A stretch of 8,578 nucleotides of DNA from positions 1 to 8,578 of the forward strand of contig JAHHST010000061.1 of assembly GCA_020025055.1 (NCBI GenBank). Reading direction: 5' to 3'. Below the pieces are notes generated by a model. That model did no database searches. It saw only the letters and a program-made list of their open reading frames with translations, and had not been told where the DNA came from. Both the position numbers and the translations under genes were made by a program. This document shows, one piece after another, positions 1 through 5,528 of the stretch. The DNA is from Longicatena sp. (GTDB taxonomy: Bacteria > Bacillota_I > Bacilli_A > Erysipelotrichales > Erysipelotrichaceae). Position 1 is the first letter of the stretch, and each line of letters opens with the position of its first letter.

Positions 1-30
1 TGATCAGTTAACTTATAAAAGTGAAGAATA

Positions 31-53
31 AAAAAACGGCAATGCCGTTTTTT
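31..53. terminator. Bidirectional intrinsic terminator overlapping the DUF89 stop codon
   Basis: An inverted repeat has a 10-base left arm at 31-40 (A-run then CGGC), a 3-base loop, and its complement at 44-53 (GCCG then a T-run). A GC core flanked by A on one side and T on the other works as a terminator on both strands. On the minus strand it ends the DUF89 gene, whose TAA stop (52-54) is part of the hairpin. On the plus strand it could end a gene lying to the left of the window. Confidence 0.8.
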
Positions 54-924
54 ATTTGTTCTGTTCACAAAATAATACACCAGTATATTTTTCAAGATTA
101 AAGCGTTCAGTAAATAAATCACATTTACATAGTAATAGATAATAAATAGGTAATTGGTTATCACATAATGTTTCAAAGTTTGCTTGTCCTTTTGCTAAAA
201 TGATATCTGCTGTTTTTACAGCATTTAAAGCATTTTTACTAATGTGTGTAAGATCTGTTCCAGCAAGAGCTAAACCATTGTCAATGACATTGCAAACATC
301 TACTAAACCAACTTCTTTTGCATCAATCATTGTGGCATCATTAATAATTTCATCACCACGAACCATAGCTGTTATTTTTAGATGTGGGTATTGCCTTGAT
401 AATTGTTCAATTAATATTTTATCAAATACAATCTCTCCACAATTATCACAAATATAAAGAAGTGATGTGTAATTTTCTAAATCATGAATTAACTTTTGGT
501 ATATATCATCATGAATAGGAGTTTGATTTGCTTTTTCTAATAAAGTCATAAAGAAATCTTGATCTACATGACTACAAGCTCCATAATCGATATAATTACC
601 TACAATTGCAAGTTGTATTGCATATTTTAATGGATCTGGTTGTTTCATGATTTTATTTTTGATATCAGATTCTAAATGTAACACAAGTTGATTATATTGC
701 TTTTTTATTGTAGCATAAGGCATTTGTAGTTCTGGAAAGGTATCGTTGTATAATCTTTCTACCATATTAGAAATCCAAGGCATTGTTTCTTCATTACTAC
801 TATTTGCGATAATATTTAGAACTTCTTTCATATAAGTTATTTTTTTGGTTGAATCTTTTTCTTTTGCTATTTTATCATGTTGGCGATTCACTAAACATGG
901 AATACAGCGTTCATTCATTTTCAT
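52..924 (-). CDS. DUF89 / ARMT1-like metal-dependent phosphatase family protein
   Basis: A 290-residue cytoplasmic protein of the DUF89 family, whose characterised members are metal-dependent (damage-control) phosphatases acting on phosphorylated metabolites. The substrate cannot be read from sequence. Visible family motifs in order: an N-terminal C7-x-x-C10 pair, typical of prokaryotic members; GNYID at 109-113; the metal-site motif DNCGE at 160-164 followed by FD; NDAT at 195-198 with D201; and KGQANFE at 245-251. The chosen start is the ATG at 924-922 because an AAGGAG sits 7 bases upstream and a strong promoter ends just before it. A longer in-frame ATG at 972 would lie between the -35 and -10 elements, so it cannot be used by this promoter. 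The gene is monocistronic with its own terminator. No truncation is visible. Confidence 0.85.
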   Translation of the reverse strand: MKMNERCIPCLVNRQHDKIAKEKDSTKKITYMKEVLNIIANSSNEETMPWISNMVERLYNDTFPELQMPYATIKKQYNQLVLHLESDIKNKIMKQPDPLKYAIQLAIVGNYIDYGACSHVDQDFFMTLLEKANQTPIHDDIYQKLIHDLENYTSLLYICDNCGEIVFDKILIEQLSRQYPHLKITAMVRGDEIINDATMIDAKEVGLVDVCNVIDNGLALAGTDLTHISKNALNAVKTADIILAKGQANFETLCDNQLPIYYLLLCKCDLFTERFNLEKYTGVLFCEQNK

Positions 925-931
925 ATAGATA

Positions 932-937
932 CTCCTT
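932..937 (-). promoter_or_regulatory. Ribosome binding site deciding the DUF89 start
   Basis: Reads AAGGAG on the minus strand, 7 bases before the ATG at 924-922. It selects this start over the in-frame ATG 48 bases upstream, which has no comparable site. Confidence 0.75.
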
Positions 938-952
938 TTTTCATACTTTACT

Positions 953-980
953 ATTATATGACGAATATCCATAATGTAAA
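953..980 (-). promoter_or_regulatory. Sigma-A promoter of the DUF89 gene
   Basis: On the minus strand a TTTACA -35 element (980-975) is followed by a 16-base spacer and a perfect TATAAT -10 element (958-953). Transcription would start near 946, giving a leader of about 20 bases containing the ribosome binding site. The IS3 remnant ends 17 bases upstream of the -35, so the promoter survived the insertion. Confidence 0.75.
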
Positions 981-993
981 GAAAAAGACTCTA

Positions 994-997
994 TAAT
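994..997. repeat. Left copy of IS3 target-site duplication (TAAT)
   Basis: TAAT directly abuts the left IS end and is repeated directly after the right end at 2211-2214. Four bases in AT-rich DNA could match by chance. The exact abutment to both terminal repeats is what makes it credible. Confidence 0.5.
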
Positions 998-1016
998 TGA
1001 GCCGACTTTAAAAAGT
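998..1016 (+). repeat. Left terminal inverted repeat of the IS3 remnant
   Basis: Begins TGAGCCGAC and ends AAAAAGT. It matches the inverted right end at 12 of 19 positions; five of the seven differences occur at the alternating purine/pyrimidine-rich centre as transitions, as expected from decay. The mutated orfA start lies 38 bases further in, a normal distance for this family. Confidence 0.6.
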
Positions 1017-1053
1017 GAGATCTAAAATTTAACGATTAAAAGATCGATTTTTC

Positions 1054-1318
1054 ATAGCAAAATACAGCTTTGAGTTTAAGAAAAAATAGCCCTATAATAT
1101 TTGTCAGGAGATGGTGGAATAACCTATTTATCAAAGAGATATATTGCACGGTTTAGAAGATGGAAAAATGAATTCAGAATAGCTGATTCAAATGCTTTGA
1201 TACAAAAAAGAAAGGTCGAAAGAAAACATGGAATTCAAAAAATATAAACAATGCATTATCTTCAATTGAGGATAAAACAATAGATACAATTGCAGAGCAT
1301 GTCAAAGAACTAACCTAT
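1054..1318 (+). pseudogene. IS3-family OrfA remnant (HTH transposase subunit), multiply broken
   Basis: Pieces of an IS3 OrfA DNA-binding protein can be followed through three frames. The start is ATA instead of ATG, followed by AKYSFEFKKK (1054-1086). A frameshift in an A-run then leads to KIAL, a TAA at 1095-1097 where the family usually has Glu, and YLSGDGGITYLSKRY. A deletion of tens of codons joins this to the second helix-turn-helix tail, RWKNEFRIADSNAL. Another frameshift in the A-run near 1204-1213 leads to KGRKKT and on to IDTIAEHVKELT, the start of the usual leucine-zipper region. Similarity ends near 1318, where the DUF3795 segment begins. It is non-functional. Confidence 0.75.
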
Positions 1319-1337
1319 TCAACTCCATGTCCTGTAT

Positions 1338-1601
1338 CTATGCGCAATGCTTTTTCCATGCAAGCCAATCTTTATCGAGAACTGTGCAATGCGGTTTGGT
1401 CATAATTGTAGCACATGGGAAATTTTCACATTCACCGCAAAAGTTTAATTTCTTTTCCTTTACGCAATCCCTAGTAAAACAATCGCCAGAAGTATGTTCT
1501 TCCTCACAGCCACGGCAAAAACCTTTTATGTATGTAGGACAAGAGCCACAGTAAAAGCCGCATTTCCCAAGTAGTTTTTCATTTATCAGCTTTTTATCCA
1601 T
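1338..1601 (-). CDS. Small cysteine-rich DUF3795-type protein inside the IS3 remnant
   Basis: An 87-residue cytoplasmic protein with 12 cysteines, arranged as CGFYCGSC, FCRGC, GDCFTRDC, FCGECENFPC and two near the C terminus. This pattern suggests metal binding, probably zinc or iron-sulfur, and matches the DUF3795 family, whose function I do not know. The ATG at 1601-1599 is chosen because the downstream residues start the family-like region and an AAGGA lies 11 bases upstream; two in-frame earlier ATGs lead into a hydrophobic, non-conserved stretch. The reading frame is intact although it lies between broken transposase pieces. Three 60-base blocks across it (1381-1560) average about 41% GC against 25-30% in sampled neighbouring blocks, which indicates a separate origin. 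The C terminus may be a few residues shorter than usual. Confidence 0.7.
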   Translation of the reverse strand: MDKKLINEKLLGKCGFYCGSCPTYIKGFCRGCEEEHTSGDCFTRDCVKEKKLNFCGECENFPCATIMTKPHCTVLDKDWLAWKKHCA

Positions 1602-1643
1602 AGAAATCACCATCCTTGCGTATGAGTATAAAAAAACATGATA

Positions 1644-1649
1644 ATTATA
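1644..1649 (-). promoter_or_regulatory. Possible -10 element of the DUF3795 gene
   Basis: A perfect TATAAT lies on the minus strand about 43 bases before the DUF3795 start codon. No good -35 hexamer is seen 16-18 bases upstream (TAGAAT at best), so this is only a candidate in AT-rich DNA. Confidence 0.3.
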
Positions 1650-1682
1650 GTACGAAAATATGAAAAATTCTACCACATTCAC

Positions 1683-1859
1683 GAATTAAACCAAAAAAGC
1701 GAAAACGCATCGGAAAAAATATACTCTTGTAGTTACTGCAGTATCTGACATGCATTGTGCAGTTCCACAGAATCGAACTGTTCTTTTAATATTTGTCTGA
1801 ATTAGCGGTGACAATCCAATAGGAGATACAAAAGAAATATTCACAGTCTCTGAAGATAG
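1683..1859. other. Unassigned stretch between the DUF3795 gene and the OrfB remnant
   Basis: No open frame of useful length on either strand. The last 35 or so bases (from about 1825) may be a degraded OrfB segment: the frame that later reads LKGLLSYKGK contains RRYKRNIHSL followed by two stops. The rest, including a short frame from 1729 to 1797, matches nothing I recognise. Confidence 0.4.
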
Positions 1860-2132
1860 TTCAAACTAAAAGGTCTTCTCTCATATAAAGGAAAAGTTGC
1901 TACGGTTGCACCAAATAGAATCCGAAGACATTTTGTTCGAATCAAGGATGGGTATCAAATAAAAGCTTATTCGCACAAGCTAAAAGAGGAACAGATTTTT
2001 CAAAGTATATCCCGAAAAGATAATTACAGTTATGAAACATTGAAGGATGTAATTGAAAAATATATCAACTATTATAACTAGAAAAGAATGAAAGAGAAAC
2101 TAGGATATCTTAGTCCTGTCCAATATAGGTAA
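1860..2132 (+). pseudogene. IS3-family OrfB transposase remnant, C-terminal pieces
   Basis: One continuous frame reads FKLKGLLSYKGKVATVAPNR, then IRRHF, GYQIKAYSHKLKEEQIFQSI, SRKDN, YSYETLKDVIEKYINYYN, a TAG stop at 2079-2081, and KRMKEKLGYLSPVQYR ending at TAA 2130-2132. These are the recognisable pieces of IS3 OrfB, with the hallmark ending YYN-x-x-R-x-K-x-KL-x-x-x-SPVQYR. Two in-frame deletions are evident. One, after IRRHF, removes most of the integrase core including the first catalytic Asp. The other, after SRKDN, removes the segment with the catalytic Glu. With the internal stop this leaves no active transposase. The deletions keep frame, so a fused small protein up to 2081 could in principle be translated, but no start site is apparent. 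Confidence 0.8.
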
Positions 2133-2150
2133 TGTTTCTTAATTTCATAA

Positions 2151-2180
2151 ACAAAAAACGAGATGGAATAATCCATCTCG
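2151..2180 (-). terminator. Intrinsic terminator of glnN, located inside the IS3 right end
   Basis: A perfect 9-bp stem (CGAGATGGA at 2159-2167 with TCCATCTCG at 2172-2180) has a 4-base loop. On the minus strand it is followed by TTTTTT, making a strong terminator 42 bases past the glnN stop. On the plus strand it is followed by CAAAAAG, so it is one-directional. It lies between the orfB stop and the right terminal repeat, so it belongs to the IS remnant rather than to glnN's original surroundings. Confidence 0.85.
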
Positions 2181-2191
2181 CAAAAAGTATA

Positions 2192-2210
2192 ACTTTTTGG
2201 GGTTACTTCA
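2192..2210 (-). repeat. Right terminal inverted repeat of the IS3 remnant
   Basis: On the minus strand this reads TGAAGTAACCCCAAAAAGT. The TAACCCCAAAAAGT-type end is characteristic of many firmicute IS3 elements. The repeat also overlaps a small palindrome at 2181-2199 (CAAAAAGT, ATA loop, complement). TAAT follows directly at 2211-2214. Confidence 0.65.
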
Positions 2211-2214
2211 TAAT
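2211..2214. repeat. Right copy of IS3 target-site duplication (TAAT)
   Basis: Directly follows the right terminal repeat and equals 994-997. The insertion point is only 7 bases beyond the glnN stop codon. Confidence 0.5.
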
Positions 2215-2221
2215 AGAGTTT

Positions 2222-4315
2222 TTATTGCATTGCCATAAACATATCATCATAGGTTGGTACAGGATAAGTTTCTTTTGAAACAGATTCTTCTATTTCATCG
2301 ATGATCTCACGTAATTTTTTCATTTCTGGAATAACGATATGATCTAAATAAATAGCTTTTTCGCAATTTTCAGGATGTAAACTACGTTGCTTCATTTTAT
2401 CTTTTAAAACATGGTATTGGCTATCAAATGAATCTAGCAGAGATACTAAATGTTTAATTTTACGTTGATAATATTGATTTTCTACACCAAGTGAATTTTG
2501 TGCATCTGTATAGAATTTGATTTCTTTAACTAAAGCAGGTAATATTTCTTTTTTTGATATATCTAATAATGTTAGAACTTCTGCTTTTACAGATTTTCGA
2601 TATTCGACAGTTAATATATCTACACGTGCTTCTAATTCAACTTTATTAAATACATGATTACGTTCAAACATAGAAACAGCTTTATCATCAATTAAAGAGT
2701 CAATAGAATCTAGATAGTGGTCAATTTTAGGTAAACCACGTTTTTTAGCTTCTGTTAACCATTCATCACTGTATCCATCACCACTAAATAAAATACGATG
2801 ATGTTGTTGTAAAATAGAACGACATATATCTAAAGCTTTTTTACGAATATCATCTATATATTTATATTGTTGTAATTGATCTGCAATGCGACTTAGCGAA
2901 TCTGCAACAATTGTATTTAAAATAATATTTGTTGTAGATGCAGAACGACTTGAACCTACCATACGGAACTCAAATTTATTTCCTGTGAAAGCAAATGGAG
3001 ATGTACGATTTCGATCAGATGTATCTTTTGGAACATAAGATAAATTCGCAATGGAATATGGTTGCGTTTCTACATCATTTTTTAATTCGTGTTCTCCGTT
3101 TTTTAGCTTATCTAAGATGATTTCAAGTTCATCTCCCATACAGATAGAAATAACGGCAGGTGGTGCTTCATCTGCTCCAAGTCGGTAGTCATTACCATAA
3201 CAGCTTGCAGCCATACGTAATAATTCTGGATAAGTATCAACTGCTTCAATAATTGCACAAACAAATAATAAGAAACGTATGTTTTCATGAGGACGATCAC
3301 CTGGCTCTAATAAATTCTGACCATCATCTGTTACTAAAGACCAGTTGTTGTGTTTTCCACTACCATTGACACCTTGAAAAGGTTTTTCGTGCAATAAGCA
3401 TACTAGTCCGTGTTTGTCTGCTTGTTTCTTCAATGTATCCATAATGATTAGGTTTTGATCAATTGCAATATTTACTTCATTGAATAGAGGAGCTAACTCA
3501 AATTGGCATGGGGCAACTTCGTTATGCTCTGTTTTTGCATAAATACCAAGTTTCCACAATTCCTCGTCAACATCTTTCATGAAACTATATACACGAGAAG
3601 GAATACTTCCAAAGTAGTGTCCACGAATGTCCATGCTTTTAGGTGGCATTGAACCAAATAAAGTTCTTCCAGTATGCATTAAATCTAAGCGTTGTAAATA
3701 TTGTTTTTTGTCAATTAAGAAATATTCTTGTTCAAGTCCAACCATAGGTTTTACTCGTTTGATATCTTTATCTTTAAATAAATTTACAATTCTAGTTGCT
3801 TGCTTACTGATTGCTTCAATACTTTTTAATAAAGGAGCTTTTTTATCTAATGTTTCCCCATTATAGGAAACAAAAATTGTTGGAATACATAAAACATTAT
3901 CACGAATAAATGCAGGTGATGTGCAATCCCAATAAGTGTATCCTCGTGCTTCAAATGTTGCACGTAATCCACCACTTGGGAAACTTGAGGCATCTCCTTC
4001 ACCTTTTATTAGTGATTTACCAGAAAAACGTGAAATCGGTTGATTATAATCTCCAGGTTCTATAAAAGAATCATGTTTTTCTGCTGTAGAACCAGTTAGA
4101 GGTTGAAACCAGTGTGTAAAATGTGTGCATCCTTTTTCCATAGCCCACGTTTTCATAGCATGTGCTATGGCATCTGCGGTTGGACGGTCTAATGCGTCTT
4201 CTTTATTTGTAGCGGTTTTCCATTTTGAATAGATTGGATAAGGTAACCATTCTTTCATAACTTCTTCACTAAACAAATTTATACCAAAATCATCAAAAGG
4301 GTGTTTGTTTTTCAT
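2222..4315 (-). CDS. glnN: Type III glutamine synthetase
   Basis: Catalyses ATP-dependent formation of glutamine from glutamate and ammonium in the cytoplasm. At 697 residues it has the length of GSIII (about 700-730), well above GSI/GSII. Visible features: the N-terminal GSIII block with SFPSGGLRATFEARGYTYWD (111-130); the catalytic EQEYF (195-199, metal-binding Glu pair); HNEVAPCQFELAP (264-276); the ATP/glutamate-site NGSGKHNNWS (317-326); GADEAPP (380-386); and RMVGSS (451-456). A long helical C-terminal part follows, typical of GSIII. The ATG at 4315-4313 is chosen because AGGAGG lies 8 bases upstream. A GTG nine bases earlier overlaps that Shine-Dalgarno and is unlikely to be the start. 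It is transcribed divergently from rubrerythrin, alone, with a terminator at 2151-2180. No glutamate synthase or nitrogen regulator is adjacent. Confidence 0.95.
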   Translation of the reverse strand: MKNKHPFDDFGINLFSEEVMKEWLPYPIYSKWKTATNKEDALDRPTADAIAHAMKTWAMEKGCTHFTHWFQPLTGSTAEKHDSFIEPGDYNQPISRFSGKSLIKGEGDASSFPSGGLRATFEARGYTYWDCTSPAFIRDNVLCIPTIFVSYNGETLDKKAPLLKSIEAISKQATRIVNLFKDKDIKRVKPMVGLEQEYFLIDKKQYLQRLDLMHTGRTLFGSMPPKSMDIRGHYFGSIPSRVYSFMKDVDEELWKLGIYAKTEHNEVAPCQFELAPLFNEVNIAIDQNLIIMDTLKKQADKHGLVCLLHEKPFQGVNGSGKHNNWSLVTDDGQNLLEPGDRPHENIRFLLFVCAIIEAVDTYPELLRMAASCYGNDYRLGADEAPPAVISICMGDELEIILDKLKNGEHELKNDVETQPYSIANLSYVPKDTSDRNRTSPFAFTGNKFEFRMVGSSRSASTTNIILNTIVADSLSRIADQLQQYKYIDDIRKKALDICRSILQQHHRILFSGDGYSDEWLTEAKKRGLPKIDHYLDSIDSLIDDKAVSMFERNHVFNKVELEARVDILTVEYRKSVKAEVLTLLDISKKEILPALVKEIKFYTDAQNSLGVENQYYQRKIKHLVSLLDSFDSQYHVLKDKMKQRSLHPENCEKAIYLDHIVIPEMKKLREIIDEIEESVSKETYPVPTYDDMFMAMQ

Positions 4316-4323
4316 AATATACA

Positions 4324-4329
4324 CCTCCT
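4324..4329 (-). promoter_or_regulatory. Ribosome binding site deciding the glnN start
   Basis: A consensus AGGAGG on the minus strand, 8 bases before the ATG at 4315-4313. The in-frame GTG at 4324-4322 shares a base with this site, so it cannot be the start served by it. Confidence 0.85.
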
Positions 4330-4627
4330 ACGTGATGATTTTACTTTATAAATTAAAATTTGTATAGTAAAAATAAAAAAATATTTAAAAAATTATATAA
4401 AAAAATAAAAATAAAGATATAAATTTAAAAAAAATTAAAAAAATATAACAAAAAAATAGGAAAACGAATTCAATTTAAATTTTATAAAAAATCAAAAATT
4501 CCATTGTGTAATTATATGTGCATAAATGATGCAAAAGTGTGCTAATTATTATATAATATATATAGTTATAAAAATCTTATAAGTATATATTATTAAAACT
4601 AGTATATACTATATAAGAGTAATAGGT
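4330..4627. other. Divergent glnN/rubrerythrin control region, extremely AT-rich
   Basis: No gene. The part from about 4363 to 4500 is almost only A and T, with A-tracts on the plus strand (T-tracts in the glnN direction). Such DNA is expected to be curved and can act as UP-element-like promoter DNA. The rubrerythrin-proximal half has several overlapping -10-like hexamers (TATAAT at 4552, TATACT at 4605, TATAAG at 4612), none with a clear -35, and a 12-bp perfect palindrome at 4547-4558. No riboswitch, GlnR box or Rex site of convincing quality is visible. Confidence 0.5.
4361..4389 (-). promoter_or_regulatory. glnN: Possible glnN promoter
   Basis: On the minus strand TTTAAA (4389-4384), a 17-base spacer and TATACA (4366-4361) form a weak sigma-A-like pair about 45 bases before the start codon. 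Several other TATAAT-like hexamers lie in the same AT-rich stretch, so the choice is uncertain. Confidence 0.3.
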
Positions 4628-4643
4628 AAAGGAGGAATTTTTT

Positions 4644-5180
4644 ATGAACTTGAAAGGAACAAAAACAGAAAAAAATTTAAATGAAGCGTTTGCAGGAGAA
4701 TCAATGGCAAGAAATAAATACACATATTATGCTTCAAAAGCAAAAAAAGAAGGGTATGTACAAATTGCTAATATTTTTGAACAAACAGCAAATAATGAAA
4801 AAGAACATGCGAAATTATGGTTTAAATTATTACATGATGGTATGCCTGACACAGTAACAAATTTAAAAGATGCTGCAGCTGGTGAAAATTTTGAATGGAC
4901 AGATATGTACGCACGTATGGCTAAAGAAGCACGTGAAGAAGGATTCGATGAAATTGCAGAAACGATGGAAGGTGTTTTAGCAATCGAAAAAACACATGAA
5001 CAACGTTATACAGCTTTATTGAATAATATTGAAGATGGAAGCGTATTTGAAAAAGGAGAAGAAACTGTTTGGGAATGTTTGAATTGTGGACATTTACACA
5101 AAGGTAAAACTGCTCCAGAAGTATGCCCTGTTTGTAAACATCCTCAATCTTATTTCGAAGTTCGTAGTGAAAATTATTAG
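4644..5180 (+). CDS. rbr: Rubrerythrin
   Basis: A cytoplasmic non-haem iron protein that reduces hydrogen peroxide in anaerobes, using electrons passed from NAD(P)H through rubredoxin-type carriers. The 178 residues show both expected domains. A ferritin-like four-helix domain occupies about 1-130 with di-iron ligands matching family positions: E19 in GESMARNKY, E52 and H55 in EKEH, E81 and E84 in AGENFEW, and E115 and H118 in EKTH. A C-terminal rubredoxin-like knuckle follows with C145-x-x-C148 and C161-x-x-C164. The domain order is that of classical rubrerythrin, not reverse rubrerythrin. The start has an AAAGGAGG 8 bases upstream and no competing upstream ATG. It is a single-gene unit ended by the terminator at 5221-5252. 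No catalytic residue is missing. Confidence 0.95.
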   Translation: MNLKGTKTEKNLNEAFAGESMARNKYTYYASKAKKEGYVQIANIFEQTANNEKEHAKLWFKLLHDGMPDTVTNLKDAAAGENFEWTDMYARMAKEAREEGFDEIAETMEGVLAIEKTHEQRYTALLNNIEDGSVFEKGEETVWECLNCGHLHKGKTAPEVCPVCKHPQSYFEVRSENY

Positions 5181-5220
5181 AATTTAGAAATTATAATTGA
5201 TTTTATAAAGAATTAAATAG

Positions 5221-5252
5221 AACTCAGTAGGCTATTCTGCTGAGTTTTTTTT
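5221..5252 (+). terminator. Intrinsic terminator of the rubrerythrin gene
   Basis: AACTCAG (5221-5227) pairs with CTGAGTT (5240-5246), with an inner AG/CT pairing, and is followed by an eight-T run. It lies 40 bases after the stop codon. Confidence 0.85.
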
Positions 5253-5401
5253 ATGTTACGATTAGGTTCAGTTACGAGCAATAATAAAAACTATAGGGGA
5301 TTATTTAATAACGTTTATAGAATTAAATTTATTTTATAAATTAAGGTATTGTAATATTTTGTTCGTTATAAAATAGAAAATGATTTTTTTGCTTTAGAAA
5401 T
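5253..5401. other. Gene-free stretch upstream of the ktrB repeat array
   Basis: Low-complexity AT-rich DNA between the rubrerythrin terminator and the repeats at 5402. It contains a short direct repeat GTTACGA (5255-5261 and 5271-5277). No open frame or clear RNA fold was recognised. I looked for a c-di-AMP (ydaO-type) riboswitch, common before potassium transporters, and did not find one. Confidence 0.4.
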
Positions 5402-5456
5402 GTTAAGATAGTGTCAATATACTATTGAAACAGGGTTAAGATAGTGTTAAGATAGC
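5402..5456 (+). promoter_or_regulatory. Array of five 11-bp direct repeats, likely response-regulator binding site
   Basis: Consecutive 11-mers starting at 5402, 5413, 5424, 5435 and 5446 follow the pattern GTTAAGATAGT. Copies 1 and 4 are identical, copy 5 differs only in the last base, copy 2 matches at 8 of 11 and copy 3 at 6 of 11. The array ends 2 bases before the -35 element of the ktrB promoter. Direct repeats one helical turn apart next to a promoter are typical of OmpR/PhoB-family activators (PhoP boxes are TTAACA-like with 11-bp period). Which regulator binds is unknown, and no such regulator is encoded in the window. Confidence 0.6.
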
Positions 5457-5458
5457 AG

Positions 5459-5488
5459 TTGAAAATGAAGTTTTATATATTTTATAAC
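5459..5488 (+). promoter_or_regulatory. Sigma-A promoter of the ktrB-ktrA operon
   Basis: TTGAAA at 5459-5464 and TATAAC at 5483-5488, separated by 18 bases, each one mismatch from consensus. Transcription would start near 5495, giving a leader of about 60 bases before ktrB. The repeat array lies immediately upstream, a usual position for an activator. Confidence 0.55.
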
Positions 5489-5528
5489 TCCTATTTTAAA
5501 ATGAAGAACTTGAAGAGGATATGAAAAA

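Larger units (their letters stand above)
998..2210 (+). mobile_element. Decayed IS3-family insertion sequence (IS150-like), carrying a DUF3795 gene
   Basis: The ends are imperfect inverted repeats: 998-1016 on the plus strand and 2210-2192 on the minus strand match at 12 of 19 positions, both beginning TGA and ending AAAAAGT. The four bases TAAT occur directly outside both ends (994-997 and 2211-2214), as expected for an IS3 target duplication. Inside are broken orfA (from 1054) and orfB (to 2132) remnants in the correct order and orientation. An intact element of this type is typically about 1.5 kb. Here most of the DDE catalytic region is missing and the middle is occupied by an unrelated gene on the other strand. 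The element cannot move by itself. Family assignment rests on transposase residue patterns recalled from IS3 OrfA/OrfB proteins and needs an ISfinder search for confirmation. Confidence 0.75.

Noticed and set aside
1..30. End of a plus-strand gene entering from the left
   Set aside because: Stops are present in the first 30 bases, but too little sequence is available to identify any protein; only the bidirectional terminator hints at it.
925..972. Longer N terminus of the DUF89 protein starting at 972
   Set aside because: The extra ATG lies between the -35 and -10 of the gene's promoter and lacks a ribosome site; the family's conserved CxxC starts right after the downstream ATG.
1327..1554. 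75-codon plus-strand frame opposite the DUF3795 gene
   Set aside because: It is a shadow of the cysteine-rich gene on the other strand and matches no family.
1763..1785. tRNA T-arm-like hairpin on the minus strand (ACAG stem around TTCGATT loop)
   Set aside because: The loop fits a T-loop and the closing G-C pair is present, but the fifth stem pair is a mismatch, no acceptor partner, D-arm or anticodon arm can be folded upstream, and no CCA follows. It is a chance resemblance.
3112..3300. 62-codon minus-strand frame inside glnN
   Set aside because: It is an alternative frame of glnN with no ribosome site or recognisable protein.
4440..4460. GlnR box (TGTnA-N7-TnACA) upstream of glnN
   Set aside because: On the minus strand TGTTA-N7-TTAAT has an exact left half but two mismatches in the right half, in DNA so T-rich that this is expected by chance.
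4504..4523. Rex-type redox operator near the rubrerythrin gene
   Set aside because: TTGTG is present, but the second half-site does not match CACAA closely enough.
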